The position numbers were made by a program, and so were the translations under genes. From assembly GCF_902459465.1 (NCBI RefSeq), contig NC_047081.1, positions 9,949,883 through 10,013,882 of the forward strand: a stretch of DNA of 64,000 nt. Reading direction: 5' to 3'. This stretch comes from Asterias rubens (taxonomy: Eukaryota > Echinodermata > Asteroidea > Forcipulatida > Asteriidae). A model generated the notes under the pieces. It ran no database searches. It had not been told where the DNA came from and saw only the letters and a list, made by a program, of their open reading frames with translations. How positions within the stretch are numbered: the stretch's first letter is position 1; every line of letters starts with the position of its first letter. This document shows positions 12,051 through 26,400 of this stretch, piece after piece.

Positions 12051-13526
12051 ACTTTTGGAAAATGTTTTGATTAAAATCTAAAGACTGTTTAACTGAACTG
12101 ACTGAACAAAATAAGTGACAAAGATTCCAGTCGATCTTTATAGGCATTATAAGTGTTTAATAACCGCGTTGTTCAATCAAACACACATATTAAAATATTT
12201 GCATTATGCTGCAAGAACTAAATTGCAATCTTTTCGAAAGTGTTCTAGACCAATATTTATCTGCGCTACAAAGCAGGACAGTAATGATTCACGCATTTTC
12301 ACCGACTTCCGTTTAAGATGATAAAGAATAGTATTAATCTTTAATAACATTTATGTTTTTTATATAAAGAAAGGAGTAATATGTAATCATTAAAAGAGAG
12401 TTGTGTGTATATGTAACTGGTGGTGTCGTTATTTTCAGTTTATGAAAAAAAACGTATTGCATATGATGCAACTCTTGGTGGGTATACCTTTGGTTGTAAC
12501 TCAAACAAATTATGACCATGCACATTTACTATACGCAAAGAGCAGTGGTGAGCTGCTTTAAAATATTACTCCTTGAAGTCAAGTAGATTTGGGGGAAAGA
12601 AATTTTGTTTACCCCAGAGTATGAACGCACACCATTATGCAACAACGTTCGTTTTTCTTTCATGTTTGCACATTCTTCACAAAAGTGTTCACAAGTCTTG
12701 TTATTGTATGCAAACGGTGGGATACACCAGGTGAAGTTGATGATCTTTGACAATTAGTTAGAGTATACGCCGTCTTTGACATGCTAATGCAACAAATCTT
12801 AAACAAACTGGGAAGCATGACACCCGAACTGTATTTGACTTTCAAGTAATGGCCACCCACACCCCAACCCGAAACAAGTTTCCTGCCATCCACACCAGCC
12901 CAAATAAAACCTTAACCAAAATCAGATTAAAAAAGCCGCATTAAAAGAGATACCATTAAAATCACTGGATTATGATCAGATAAAAAGTATCCTTAGCTAT
13001 TAATTAATTATCTTACTAGAAGCGTTAACCGTCATGGACAAGCTTAGGAGTATACCCAAAACGTTCAACATTGTATATAAAATACAATACAGTGAGTACT
13101 TCACTGAAATTACATTGCAAACTGGGGGTGTTCATATGGCACTCAAAAGAGAGCCATGGTGCTGAAATAACACCAGTGTCATCGTGTTGGACAAATTTAG
13201 TGTTATTTTAACACCATGTTGAAAATGTAGATTTTTTTAAATATATTATTATGACAACACAAATGGTGTCAGTTTCACACTCCAGTTTTTCCCAGTGTAT
13301 GTAACTTTTTCAGAAATATTTGTTCTGATGAATGAACGGACAAATCAGTAGGACAACTGATGACTGAAACAGGACATGGAGTCTTTGAAAAATGGTACTT
13401 CCGTACTATATTTACAAATGTTGAAAATTTCGGATTACCTCCTAAAACTTGCCCACTTGTCTTCAAAATGGTCACCCTCTCTGCCGCCCTCTCTCGATGC
13501 ACCCGCGACGGATAGACCGATCAACT
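12051..13526. other. Intergenic, no gene seen
   Basis: AT-rich DNA between the satellite and the small saposin gene. Short open frames on both strands have no recognisable domain or splice context. No repeat with clear ends was found. Confidence 0.6.
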
Positions 13527-16500
13527 CTAAGGCCTTTGCTCGGGGCGCTTCATCGGCATGGCGTTCATCAATTTCATGAAGTTCATCGCATCTTGCATGC
13601 GGTTACCTTCTCCGATCTTGTTACAGAGAGGAGCACAGTTTTCGGAACCATTCTTGGAGAGAGAAGAAAAAAATATGGTACTTGTCAAATATTGACAAAC
13701 TAAAGGTGACAGTTTAATAGTAATAATAATCATAATAGTGGCTTCTTATAGGGCGCATATCATACAGATCACTGACGCTCAAGGCGCTGAAATATACAGT
13801 ATTTTCCTCCAAAGTATGTGGGACTATACGTTTGAAGTATGAGTTCAGCTCCTCCTTTACAAAGCACCATGTAATGGTTTACAAGGTGCTTTGTCGCAAT
13901 ATGCTGGCAGAACCCACGCTGTGTCATTTTGCAGATCGCTCACTCTCTAATTGCAAAAGAGTGTAAAAGCACTATTTGAACAGCCAACTCTTTTTCGAGT
14001 GGTCTTCCACTCTTTTAGATCGAAGTTTGCATCTCTTGGGTGATTTTTCACTCTGTCCTGGAGTGAAACCCCTTTAAAACAGTGAAATAACCACCGCTGT
14101 TTTTAAAGAGCCATATGAGGGACAACTCGAAAAATGTAAAGAGTGATGTTTTTCACTCTTTTACATTTGGAGAGATGCACTCTCCTTCTATTGGACCACC
14201 AAAACAGTGAAACACCATTCCAAATCACACAAAGGATGCTCAAACCATGGAGGAAGAAATGCAATAATCTACAAAGTGCTCTTACTCATCAAAAGATGGT
14301 TAAAAAGTGCTTAAAAGAATCTACAAGAGAAAAACTGCTTCTAAATGTTATCTTGTTCCTAAAGTACACTGCAATTCATTTCATATAGATGCCTTGAGTG
14401 CCTTTGTACAATTTGTGTTTATTTTGGCACTATATAAATGTTATTTTTGATTGATTGATTGTTAGATTGATTGACAGCGTTTGTTGTTTTGTGCGAGCGA
14501 CCACACTACCTGAATAGTAATAATCCTGTGAACATTTTGGCTGAATCCGTTGTGTGACTCAGAAGGAAAATGCGAAAAACCATGCAAAAGTTTAAGCATG
14601 TAAACACATTAGCCGAAATTGGGTTATAACAACCGGAATCAGCATTTGAAAACAAAATTTGTTAACGGTTTTCACATAAAGATTTCTTTATTTTGACTTC
14701 ATATTAGATTCTTAGTATGGACTTCAAAATAAGTATGCTTAAAAAAATGTACCTTCCTTGACCGACCATGAATATAAATACCTTTAAATCTAAAGTTCAA
14801 ATGGCTATTGTTATTTGATGACCAATTACTGTACATTGGAATACTGTGAAGCGCTAGGTGGCAGCAGACTTACCAGGTAAATTTCCATCGTTTACGCAGT
14901 TCCGATCATGCGCTCTACCGAATACAATGGATTTACCTTGTAAGTCTGCTGCCACCTAGCGTCCAAAAAGTTTGCCCTTGACATTATGTATTACAAGATA
15001 TTGTTTCGCCAACATATCCACAATGCTCGGGACCTGTTTCACAAAGTTGCGGCAATCTTGGTAGAGAACAAAAGGTGCCCATTCACACACGGTTAACAAC
15101 AGCTGCTCGATGCCATCCTGCATGACAACAACAAAAATAAAATATTTCAACAATTATATTAAAGGTTTTCGTGACAACATTTCAACACATCACTTTAACT
15201 CTACACAGGCTCATTCAAGTTTGTTCCGTCTTCAGGATATTATTACCAAAAAAACTGTCACATCACACCAGGAGGAAAATATTAACAACGCAGTGTGAGA
15301 TTTTGAACAAAACTACTCTTCGTGTCCGTGGTACTTACCAAGGTATCTTTGCTTGTTGTGACGTTCAAGAGGAAGTCGAAAAATTCTTCACAGAATTCGC
15401 AAGGGAAGTTGGAGTTCATCAATTTTCCCACTAAAGAAATGATTCAATCCAGCAGTAATAGAATGTTAATGAATAAGATTGCAATGTAAATAAATGTTAA
15501 TTTTATAGATACAATAGTGCAAGAGCAAAACTTTTAGGTGGATTAGGTTGACACGAAATGGCACTGGTCAAGACCATTGCCAAATTTCAACAAATTGCTA
15601 AGCAGAACAAAATTATGCTCACAAGAATGAGGTTACCAGCTAAAATACCATTTTACATGTTCAAAATGTAACTGGTTTCCTACTTAGTTATGCTTAGTTA
15701 AGCGATATTTTCTGCTTAAGCAGCTCTTTGAAATCAGGCCTCTTTTTTAAAAAGCTTTTTTAGATGTTTAAAAATTTCAGTTTTTTTTCTTCAAATATTT
15801 TAAAGTTGGTGTTTCAAGAGAAATGAGTAGAAATCGAAATTCAGTTTGTTTTATTAAAGAAATAGATATAATGTTAAAAGATAATAGGGCACTATGAACA
15901 AATAACAGCTGGCCAAGCTGGCAAGATTGTCACCATTTCTGACTAAACTGCAAAGTTGTTTGTTTAGGCCAGGAAAAGTAACTGAAAACAACTGAAGTTG
16001 GCGACCTTTGATCTTAAATATTTGGTTCATTTTGAGTTATTGCTTTGTTCTTCAGTGCTGTGAAGCCAACATCGAAATTCGGGCTGGGACAGGGGGTTTC
16101 AAAACAATTTTCGAAAAAGAAATTAAAAAGTTAATGACCCCTAACTTTTAAATCAAATCCGATCAAATTAAAAAAAAAGCTCCTGAAATTGATTTAAAAA
16201 ATGAATAAAAAGATGCTAGGTCAATCTCTTTTGCAAATTAACCCTCCAAATTAGACTAAAATCTTACCATGATTTTGTTCACATAATATTCTTAGTAACC
16301 ATTAAACATGGTTCAATCGTGAACAATTATTCATGTGCAATGAGTGGTCCTTTAGCACGCACATTAGTTGGTTGCCTGAAAGTTGCCTGTAAGGTTACCT
16401 CGTGGTGACAAGACCTACCAGACTCGTGAAAGAAGCGGGGATTTAATCTTTAAAAAGATTAGCTTGAATGACTCTACCAGCACTAAGCTGAAATTCTTTA

Positions 16501-17975
16501 AAATATTATGTTTAGTCAATAGCGATGCTGAGTTCACATGGCAGTAAAAAAGTTTCTGATCCTAAAGTTAAGAATACCCTTCTCGAGTGCTTTTCAGAAA
16601 GACTCACGAAAAACCCAGACGTCATCAATCATGCAAATCCATTTGGTTGAGCTCCGTTTTGTTATCCCCAAAAATGAATTCACATTTAATGTCATTTTGA
16701 CACCACCGTCGTCTGCAGCTAGTTTTTCCAAAAATTGAGGTCGGGGCCACCGTATTTTGATCAAAAGGCTCAACAAAAGAGTTAACATTTCAATAAAATA
16801 ATTAATAAAAAAAAGAAGATTGTAAGCAAGCTCCCATTCATATTTTCCCGCTCTAGTTTGGTAAACCCTCCTAAAGGAACACCGGGAAAAGGTGCATTCA
16901 GATGCCTAATAAAATCATTCAGGCCTGAAGTCTTTTAATATTTGAGTAAGAAATAACCTCCATCCAAAACATTATTATGTTACTTCAGAGGGAGCCGTTT
17001 CTCAAAGTGTTTTATACTATCAACAGCTTTCCTCTGCTCGTTACCCAAGTAAGGTTTTATGCTAAAAAATGTTGTGAGTAATTACCAATAGTGTATGGTG
17101 TCTTTAATTGTTTAAACAATAAGAAATTAAATGTCTTACTGAATGGATGAATCTGCTGCAAAGATGCGCCCAGCGACAAAGGTTCCTGGAAGTCTCCAAC
17201 TGATCAGGGACAAAAAAAAAATTTGTTCGTTTACTATTTTTTTTTCATCTCAGATTGTTTTGTAAAAAAAAATTGGTAGTCAAAAAGATAGAAGGAAGTG
17301 GGTTAAAGTAAATTAGATTTCAATTTATTTCATCATCATGACTGAAAAAGTGGTGGCAGAATTCGGAGACATGTTTCTTTCCGGAAAACTTTCCTGCCAC
17401 TTTACTCATCTTTTACGATAAGAATCACATTTTGAGTAAACTTCATACTATTTCATTTCATACGAATGTAAAAGTGGTGGTAGAATACGGAAATCTTTCC
17501 CTAGTTTTTGCAAGAGCGAAAATGTTTTTGCAAGAGCGAAAATGTTTTTGCAAGAGCGAAAATGTTTAGCTCTGATGTGAATCTATGGGAATTCGCCCGT
17601 AGACAGACGCACTTGGGTACCAACCTATTTATCAACAAAACCTCAACAAAATTTAAAAGCTAAAAAATACTACAATCATACTGCTACGACACTTATTATG
17701 TGCAACCATCCATGCCAGTATGGTGAGTTTGAGCTTCAGACCACCCCTTTATGTTCCGGCAATCCTAAACCCCATGGCCGTGAAAACACACGGGTTTCGT
17801 AGCATGAGTCAGCTTATATCTGTTTTGATGGCGGCCCTTTCTTTGCAAAAAAAATAGTCATTACATCTGTTAAACCTGACTGAAGTTTTTTAATGAATAA
17901 AGTCAACTTACGTTCCTGTCCGTTAACAACCAGTGCAACCAGAAGCAACCCAGCTATGTATCGTGTAACAGCCAT
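13527..17975 (-). CDS. Secreted single-domain saposin-B protein
   Basis: Exons in transcript order are 17912-17975, 15339-15430, 14995-15117 and 13527-13652, giving 134 residues. The first exon encodes a signal peptide (MAVTRYIAGLLLVALVVNGQ). The second has the N-terminal half of a saposin-B fold (NFPCEFCEEFFDFL), the third the C-terminal half (YQDCRNFVKQVPSIVDMLAK) and the last the closing cysteine pair (ENCAPLC) and a basic tail before the stop. The six-cysteine order fits saposin-B domains, which bind or perturb lipids in lysosomes or outside the cell. Exon lengths 64/92/123 match the first three exon types of the four-domain gene at 20401-30142, so the two are paralogues. The donor at 14994 (GTAATA) is unusual but in phase. 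Substrate and role cannot be read from the sequence. Confidence 0.85.
14851..14963. mobile_element. MITE family B (CTAGGTGGCAGCAGACTTACC ends)
   Basis: The left end reads GCTAGGTGGCAGCAGACTTA and the right end is its inverse (TAAGTCTGCTGCCACCTAGC). It lies in the last intron of the small saposin gene. Copies occur at 20574-20668 and 31561-31710. Confidence 0.85.
16890..17107. mobile_element. MITE family A, partial copy
   Basis: It contains the family's internal arms (AGGGAGCCGTTTCTCA, TACTATCAACAGCT) and the right end TACCAATAGTGT, without a clear left end. It lies in the first intron of the small saposin gene. Confidence 0.65.
17341..17495. mobile_element. MITE family D relative
   Basis: AAAGTGGTGGCAGAATTCGG near the left and AAAGTGGTGGTAGAATACGG near the right, with CTGCCACTTT between, resemble the AGTGGTGGCGCCATACGG ends of family D but are rearranged. 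Confidence 0.5.
17505..17567 (+). repeat. 20-bp tandem repeat, three copies
   Basis: Three perfect copies of TTTTTGCAAGAGCGAAAATG, in the first intron of the small saposin gene. Confidence 0.95.
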
Positions 17976-18889
17976 GACTTTCAGACTAGTTAAAAACAAT
18001 GAGGCACGAAAGATTCTTGGAGCAAACACCAGCTTACGAAACTACCCCAGTGACGGTGTGTAGAACTAGCCAAGTGTTGGGTGGGCGCACAGATTTGCTA
18101 GCCGTTGTGTAGGTGTAGTATTGACTCAACCTTGTGTAGCATGGAGTGCTGGATTTATTAAAAGTTTCGGTTCGGCGCACATGATCAAAAGAGCAACTTA
18201 TTCACGTGATGTTTTTTTTTTTGTGCTGTCTTGTACCATTCACCAAACGACACGACAAAAAGGAGTAGTGAGTTTCCATAGACTTACTTCAGTCGAGCAA
18301 TTCAAGTACTTTCTCTTTCAAAGTCACATTTAAAGGGAAAGTATACCTTTGGTTTTTGGACCGTTTGATTATTCAATCCAATATAAATGATGGGCTCTAT
18401 AGGTATTAAAACTATAACTTGTAAACATTTCATTTTAAAAAGTGGTCGCATGTTTTAGATATTGCCGAAAACCTGGAGTGAATAAGTCCACGGAGGGAGA
18501 ATAATCCCTACTTGTTGGAACCCTATGCTGGAACACACAATTTGAGAAGCATAAGTGTCAGTAACGCTTCTCAGATTCAAATTTTGGGTGATAAGAAGAA
18601 CTGAAAATATTTTTCCGATTCATGATGAATCAAAGTGAAATGATTCTCAAAATGCTGTATACTGCTGTACCTCTAATCCAAGGTTTCTATTGTCATAAAT
18701 GTTAAGAGTGATTATCAAACTTGTACATCCCCTTGTATTTGAAAGTGTAGTTTTACATCCTGGTATACGTTTTTAAAACAAATGTGAGGGGAGTGATTTT
18801 TTTCTCGTTCCAAGTCCGGCTCAGTTTCTCTTTCATGGTTTCACTTCACAAAAGGAAACATGACTTAGTATTTTTCCCACCATGTCTAA

Positions 18890-19222
18890 GAGGCACCTGA
18901 CACCCGTTGTCGGTGTCAAAGACCAATATTATTCCCAGGATGTATAAAGTAGTAAATCTGTGCAAATTTTGACTCAAATAATCATCGAAGTTGCTGGAGA
19001 ATAACGAAAGGGAAAACACCCTTGTTGCTTTAGTTAATGTGCTTTCAGATGATGCCTATAATAAAAGACTTCAGGCCCTGAAGTCTTTTATTATTTTAAA
19101 AACTACGTTACTTCAAAATGAGCCGTTTCTCACAATGTTTTATACTATCAATATCTCTCCAGAGTTTGTATGCTAAATATAATTTTTTTAAGTTATTTTT
19201 TTTTAATGTTCAGTGCCTTTAA
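18890..19222. mobile_element. MITE family A copy
   Basis: Ends are AGGCACCTGACACC and CAGTGCCTTTAA, with the internal palindrome ACTTCAGGCCCTGAAGTC. Confidence 0.65.
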
Positions 19223-19402
19223 GTGAAAGTATAGTTTTGACAGTCAAACTTTGTGTATGGAAAATCCTTATGTGAAACTAAAGACTACTTTGCAATTTGG
19301 CATTATCATGCCCGGAGTTCGGGATATTGCTAATAATTTAGCGTCCGGGGCCATAGACCATTTGTATTTTATTAACTGAGCGTAATGACAGCAGTCTGGC
19401 TG

Positions 19403-19776
19403 TTAAAGCTCATTTGACACTATTGGTTATTACTCAAAATAATTGTTAGCATTAAGCACTTGGTAACGAGCAATGGGGAGCTGTTGATAGTATACAATAT
19501 TGAGAGAAATGGCTCATTTGAAGTAACGTAGTTTTTAAGAAGGAGGTAACCCACTCGCTCAAATAAAGGGTCTAAAGTCTTAAAATATTTTTTAAGACAT
19601 CTAAAAGCACACAAATTTATGCAACAAGGGTGATTTTTCTTTCATTATTCTCTTGCAACCTTAATGGTAAATTGGTTCAAAATTTGCACAGCTTTGTTAT
19701 TTGATGCATATGTTGGGATGCACCATGTGGGAATACTGGTATTTTGGCAATTACCAAAGGTGTCGGGCGCCTTTAA
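19403..19776. mobile_element. MITE family A copy
   Basis: It runs from TTTGACACTATTGGTTATTA to TACCAAAGGTGTCGGGCGCC, with the typical GTTGATAGTAT arm. Confidence 0.7.
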
Positions 19777-20400
19777 CTGAGCGTCAAGGCAGTCTTGCTG
19801 TTAAAGCTCACACCATTGATCAGGTTATTTTGCACGACTAGGTCTCTGTACCGCACCTCTATTATTACAAAGAGGGGCTCCAAGCTTTAAATTGAGTAAT
19901 TACAATTAGTCTCCGGTGCCTTGCGTTTATAACAGTATATGAGATAACGACCACCCAAACAATCACAAAGGCAACAGTCATTTTGCAAATCGCTTTTATT
20001 CTCGAAAGTAAGTGTAGTAAGCTAATGAAAGTAAAAGCAGACAAAAGGAAGCTTACCGGATTACCATTGGTATATTGTCATACCATAATACTGTCTACGT
20101 GGTTTACAAAAACTAAAGTCATCACAATGTCAAGTAATTAACGAAACATTATCGACAAAAATGAAGCGGTCAACAGGGTTACCCCCTTTACAGTCCATAT
20201 GGATGTAGGTTTGGGTGTCATCCATCGGGAGGCTTGTTGAGACGAATGCACTACCTTCCCAACGTTATGATTATGTTTGATTTTGCTATTATGAGAAATT
20301 AAGTACCATTAGTAGTTATGTATAAAAGCATTACATTTTCAAACCAGATTTTGACAGACTTAAAATAATAATAAGTCTCTTGCCCCTCCTTGGTGTTCTT

Positions 20401-23400
20401 CTACTTCCTGGCCTTCATGGATTGGAACATCTTGAAGAGATTGGTGTGACGGTCATTCTGGAAAAGCGATTCTCTAGCAGGGCAGACACGCGCACAATCC
20501 TTGACCGGGTTCTATACAAGGTAAAGTTACAAGAACAAACATAATGTAAACCTTACTCTCAACTCAAAAGTCAGAATGGGGGACTTTTTGGGCGCTAGGT
20601 GGCAGCAGACTTACCGGGTAAATCCATTGTTCTCGATGAAGTGCGCTTGCTCAGAACTACGTCGTTTACACGCACATACGGTTTGCCCTACAAGATGGCA
20701 ACTTTTATAGAAATTGAAGAAGGTATTCAATACGGTCTAATGATCTGGGCCCAATTTCATAGAGCTACTAAGCACAACAATTTGCCTAGCATGAAATGTC
20801 TTCCTTGATAAAAACAGGATTGTCTACCCAAATTTCCAAATGTTGCATATTGCGCTAGTTACTGGTATCCAGCTGTTGTTTGCAAACATGAAAATCACGT
20901 GGAAATTTTGTGGTAGTCCTGTTTTTATCAAGGCAAACATTTCATGCTGAGGAAATGTGTGTGTTCAGCAGCTCTATATAAAATTGGGCACAGGGGTTTG
21001 AATTGTTCCAACCTTACTTACCAGGTACTCTTGTGCGAAGAGCTGGATCATACCTGGCACTGTCTTGACGAAATCCAGGCAGTTCTGGTAATACATGTAG
21101 GGTGTGAAAACACAAAGACCCTCCCAAAATTTCTCTACGGAGGCCTGGAACAGCAATAACGACAATGCAAATAAATTTATATACAATAATAATATTGATT
21201 TAATAGAATTCTGCATCGGGGGTAAATAATGTTGGGTTTCACCAGGGTTTATGTCTGTGATTTTCTTGTTCACAAAAATAATAATATTGATAATGACGAA
21301 TAACTAATTCCATTCGTAGGTTCTTCTTGCCTATTTGAAATGTCGTGATTAAGTTTGATGTTTGTGATTGGACATTTTCCTATAGCTTTGTACAGTGAAT
21401 GTTTTCTTTCTATTTTGATATTGGACATAACACTAGACAATCACCACATGGGTCTGTACAGTGAATGTCTACTTTCTATTTCAATATTGTACAATGGACA
21501 TCCACTTTAAATAGCTTTGTACAGTGAATGTCTATTTTCTATTTTAATATTGGACCACGTTGGTTTGTACAATGAATGTCTGCTCTCTATTTTGATACTG
21601 TACATTGGACATTCACTATAAATACCTTTGTTCAGTGAATGGTCTACTTTCTATTTCAATATTGGACATAACACTAGATATTCACCACAGGGGTTTGCGT
21701 CTACTTTCTATTTCAATATTGGACATTGGACATACACTTAAATATAGCTTTGCACAGTGAATGTCACTTTCTATTTCGATATTGGGCATTCACGTAGTTT
21801 TGTACAAACGCAGGGACCTATGTGAATGTTCAATGTACCTTATGCGATGACGTCATCCAGCGGCCATCTTAGGAGAAAAACGGTGACGAAACAATCGAAA
21901 CGCACAGATGTGTACGCGCGGCGCACAGGATTGGCCAATGAACAACCTCCTTTTGACCTCTAGGTGAGGGCGCCCTACTGAAATGACGTCATGTGTCGAA
22001 CTAGCTTACCGACATTGTATACGGCACTTACCATAACCTCTTGGTTGAGGGTGATGTTTCTCAACAAACCGACGCTATTTTCACAGACGACGCACGCAAA
22101 GTCACCCTTCAAGTTTCCCGCCATTTTTCCAACTGCAGGGAACAACGCCGTTAGATACAGTTACAGTTTTTGTAAGTACTCAAACTGTTAAATGCACTGG
22201 ACACTTTTGGCAATTACTTAGAATGATTGTTAGAATGAAAACTCAATTCGTCGTTGAAAGTTTTCGGGACCTCAAGGTCTTACTCTGAGGTCTCTAAATC
22301 AAGTTCAAATATTTTAACGAGCAACGGAGAGCTGATGATAGTATGAAACGTTATGAGAAACGGCCCCTTCGGAAGTAACGTAGTTTTTGAGAAAGAGGTA
22401 ACTTCTCGCTCAAATATTTAAAGACTCCAGGCATGAAGCTTTTTAATTGGCATCTGACAAAGCACACAAATTTGTGCAACAAGGGCGTTTTTTTCTTTCA
22501 TCATTCTCTTGCAACTTGGATGACCAAATGAGTTAAAATTTTCACAGATTTGTTATTTACTTTATACAAAAAGCACCGGACACGTTTAGTAATTGTCAAA
22601 GACCAGCATTCTCACTTGGTTTAATGGGATAAACCAAGTGATAATACTGGTTTTTGACAGTTACCAAGCGTGTCCAGTGCTTTTAATGACCATGAAAATT
22701 TACTTGGAGAGAAGATGAATGCAGGTGTCACCAAACTACTTTGAGATCATAAGATTCCCTTCGAAGTGATATGGTTTGATAATTTGTCAGCCAAAAACAT
22801 TTAAATCTGAGAAATGCATGAATCGTTCGTCAGATTTGTGATGGTTGGTGTCCGTTTGCGAATGCTGAGCCCAGAGATGTGGTTCGTAAACCGGGAATAA
22901 TGGTTTACTTCCAGCCACCTATTTTGTCGTCAAAAGTCTCATACAAAATAAAGTAGAAGTGTCACCACTTAAAATACACTATTCATGATTTGTGTTTCAT
23001 GTATACTCCAACCAAAATGAACGAAAAGTTACGTCACCCATTTCAAGTAATTTAGTTTTGTTTGAATAAAAAACTTTACAAAACTTACACAGTGGAGCAA
23101 GACTGACTATCACATTCTTGTCTACAACAGCTGTAAAAACAAACAATTAGATTACAAATAACATTTAAGTGATCTTACGTGTCAGAAATTTCAGCTTACT
23201 TAAACCTACATAGTGGCAATGAAATAACTCATGAATTGTTTTTATTTGGACTTAAAAAAAAATGTGAATAAGATGTGGAAAACTGCCATCTACGGTTTAG
23301 CTTCTGTTCGACTGATGACTAGACTGTAGTAGACAACTGGACCCAATTTCATAGAGCTGCTTTTAGCACAAAAATTTGCTTAGCATGAAATTTCTTCCTT

Positions 23401-26400
23401 GATAAAAACAGGATTACCAACCAAATTTTCATTTGTTGCATATTGCTTGTTACCGGATGTATTCAGCTGATGTTTGCTCATCCTGAAAATCCTGTGGAAA
23501 TGTTGGTTGGTAGGTCTAATCCTGTTTTTATCGAGGCAGAAATGTCATGCTAAGCAAATGTTTGTGCTTAGCAGCTCTATGAAATTGGGCCCTGATCTCA
23601 CACTTCAAATGCAATCAGCCATATCCCAACCGCCATAACTCGAGCTCAACAGTTCGGGTGTTGAGTAAAAACCGGTTCATATTTCTTGCGAATGCGATAC
23701 GAATTTTGACGTCACATCCATGTTTTTGATGCGAATGTTTTGCAGGGGTCAGCACATTTCACCTGATGCAAATAATTTCGCATTCGGAGGAAGTATGAAC
23801 CGGGCTTTATGGAATTTGTTGTAAGGTTTTGCAGAAGCACCAATGTTTAAAGACACTGGACACTATTGGTAATTGTCAAAGACCAGTCTTCTCACTTGGT
23901 GTATCTAAACATATGCATAAAATAAAAAAAACTGTGAAAGTTTGAGCTCAATTGGTCGTCAAAGTTGCGAGATAATAATGAAAGACAAAAACACCCTTGT
24001 CACACGAAGTTGTGTGCCTTACTCGACACTGGTTTTGAGTAATTACCAACAGTGTCCACTGCCTTAAAAAAGTATTTTGTGTGTATAGTGGTGGCTCTAA
24101 AAAGAGTCGGTTTTTCTGATCGACTTTTCGATCAGTGTGCTCTGACCGTCTTTTGGGCGTCGAGCAGAAAAAACGGCTGCAAGCCATGCCCGCTATACTC
24201 CCAAAAGAGATTTGTACATGGTGTCACCGCAAACCTTATACATTCTTTTATAGTATTTTCCACAAAACATTTAATAGTTTAAAGTTTTATCTTATGGTGT
24301 TTATTTTCACAAAGAGTAAGGAAAAATCTTTGCTAATATTAAGGGATAGGCTTATCAAACCCATAATGTTAAAGAAAAGATAACTAATAACAAAATTTAA
24401 AACAAAATTGTTTTTAATAGGGACTTTTTGGTCATCTAAAGTTAGAAGCCCTTTCTAAAAATAAATCATTTATTAAAGACAGTGGACACTATTGGTAATT
24501 GTCAAAGACCAGTTTTCTCACTTGATGTATCTCAACATATGCAAAAAATAACAAACCTGTGAAAATTTGAGCTCAATTGGGCATCGAACTTGCGAGATAA
24601 TAATGGAAGAAAAAACACCCTTGTCACACGAAGTTGTGTGCGTTTAGATGGTTGATTTCAAGACCTCAAGTTCTAAATCTGAGGTCTCGAAATCAAATTC
24701 GTGGAAAATTACTTATTTCTCGTAAAATATGGCACTTCAGACGGAGCCGTTTCTCACAATGTTTTATACCATCAACCTCTCCCTACTACTCGTCACCAAG
24801 AAAGGTTTTATGCTAATAATCATTTTGAGTAATTACCAATAGTGTCCACTGCCTTTAAGAGACAGTTAACAACGTTTACTTTATTTTGCTTACCATTTGC
24901 AGTGAATTCTCCTGCAGGGCAAACTCCCATGCAGGCAAGTTCGGGGTTCTAATTGAGAGGAAAAATCATCAACAATGAAACATTAGTAAATGGATGAATC
25001 AAAACTAAAACCTGACCTTTAATGGTACTGATTTTTCAGAGTTCATATAGATTTTAGGTTTATAATAACACAAAACTTGTTATATATTTAGAAATATAAT
25101 CGTTAAATAAAAAAATGAATACAAAATCCAAACATTATTAATATAATTATTTATTCTGATCATTAGGAAACGACCGCTCACCAAGTACTGCTCAGCAAAC
25201 GCCTTAATTAGGCCAGGGAGTTGTTTGGCCAGGTCCAGGCATTGGGAGTGGAACGCGGAAGGTGCAAAGCTGCAATAAAACTCTACAAGTTGCTCTACCT
25301 CGGCCTATAAAAAAAATTGAATTATTTAACACACTTGGATCGGCATACAATTATTTTCTGAGATAGGATGAGAATTTGATCGGGGCAACACAATAAGTGC
25401 CTGGTTATAACGCCATTGCAAATTATAAAACCCGGTTAAGGTGATAGACTTACCAATGTTGCATCGCTTGTCGCGTACTGCTTCAACTCCTCGACGGCCT
25501 TTTCACAGTAGGGGCAAAGAAAATTACCCTCGGCCACAGATCCAACTGTGGAGAAAATTCAAGAGAGAAGTTCAATTCCAATCAATTGAATTCAAGACAT
25601 TTGTTTCACATTGGCCCGTATCGCCCGCTTGAGTCTTTTCCTCAAGGCAGATGAGGCCACTTATAAACTTATAATTTTATAAAACCTGAAGAGCTTTTTA
25701 CAACTTACAACTTAAAACGTCACAAAATCAGATTTTTAAGTAGTTTTTTTTCAGCAGATTTTACAGCATATTTTGTCAGCAGATTTTGAAGCAGGTTTTT
25801 TTTAAGCAGATTTTAAAGCAGATTTTGAAGCAGATTTTAAAAAGGTTTTTAGCAGATTTTAGGGAAGGTTCTAAGCAAGTTTTTAAGCAGATTTTTAAAC
25901 AGACTGAAAAGCAGGTTGCAAGGAAGATTGCTCAGCAAATAATTGCTTATCAGATTGTTAAGCAGACTGCTAACCAGATTGCTAAGCAGCTTAAAACATT
26001 CAGAGAGAGATAATTGACAAAGTTAATTGTTATGTAGCTTACCCTTTGCAGTCAATTCTCCCGCAGGGCAAACTTCCATGCAGGCAAGTTTGGGGTTCTT
26101 TTTTGGAGGGAAAATCATCGGAAATTTAATATCAAACAATGAATGAAAAAAAAAGAAAAACACAAACAAAAAAAACCCATAAAAAACACCCACTATTAAT
26201 AGAATTACTATGATCATAAAGATAGACGAACGTTCTCACCAAGTACTGCTCAGCAAACGCCTTAATAAGGCCAGGGAGTTGTTTGGCCAGGCCCAGGCAT
26301 TGGGAGTGGAACGCGGAAGGAGCAAAGTCGCAATAAAACTCTACAAGTTCCTCCACCTCGGCCTAGAAGAGGGAAGACACATTGAGTTATTAAGCACATC

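Larger units (their letters stand above)
18030..20400. other. Intergenic between the two saposin genes, MITE-rich
   Basis: No coding exon was recognised. It holds family A copies at about 18890-19222 and 19403-19776. At 18480-18760 there is a separate repeat (AACGCTTCTCAGATTCAA) that recurs near 54540. Confidence 0.6.

Noticed and set aside
17145-17193. Possible extra minus-strand exon of the small saposin gene (TFVAGRIFAADSSI)
   Set aside because: Its start fits phase 1 but its end is phase 2, which does not join the next exon; direct splicing from the signal exon fits.
24634-24816. Recurring small frames beginning [16 protein letters not shown] (also at 27712 and 54067)
   Set aside because: The same family A MITE interior translated in each copy; no start context or conserved coding signal.
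25786-26013. Open frame with KQILKQILKQ repeats
   Set aside because: By-product of an AGCAGATTTT tandem repeat inside a saposin intron on the other strand.
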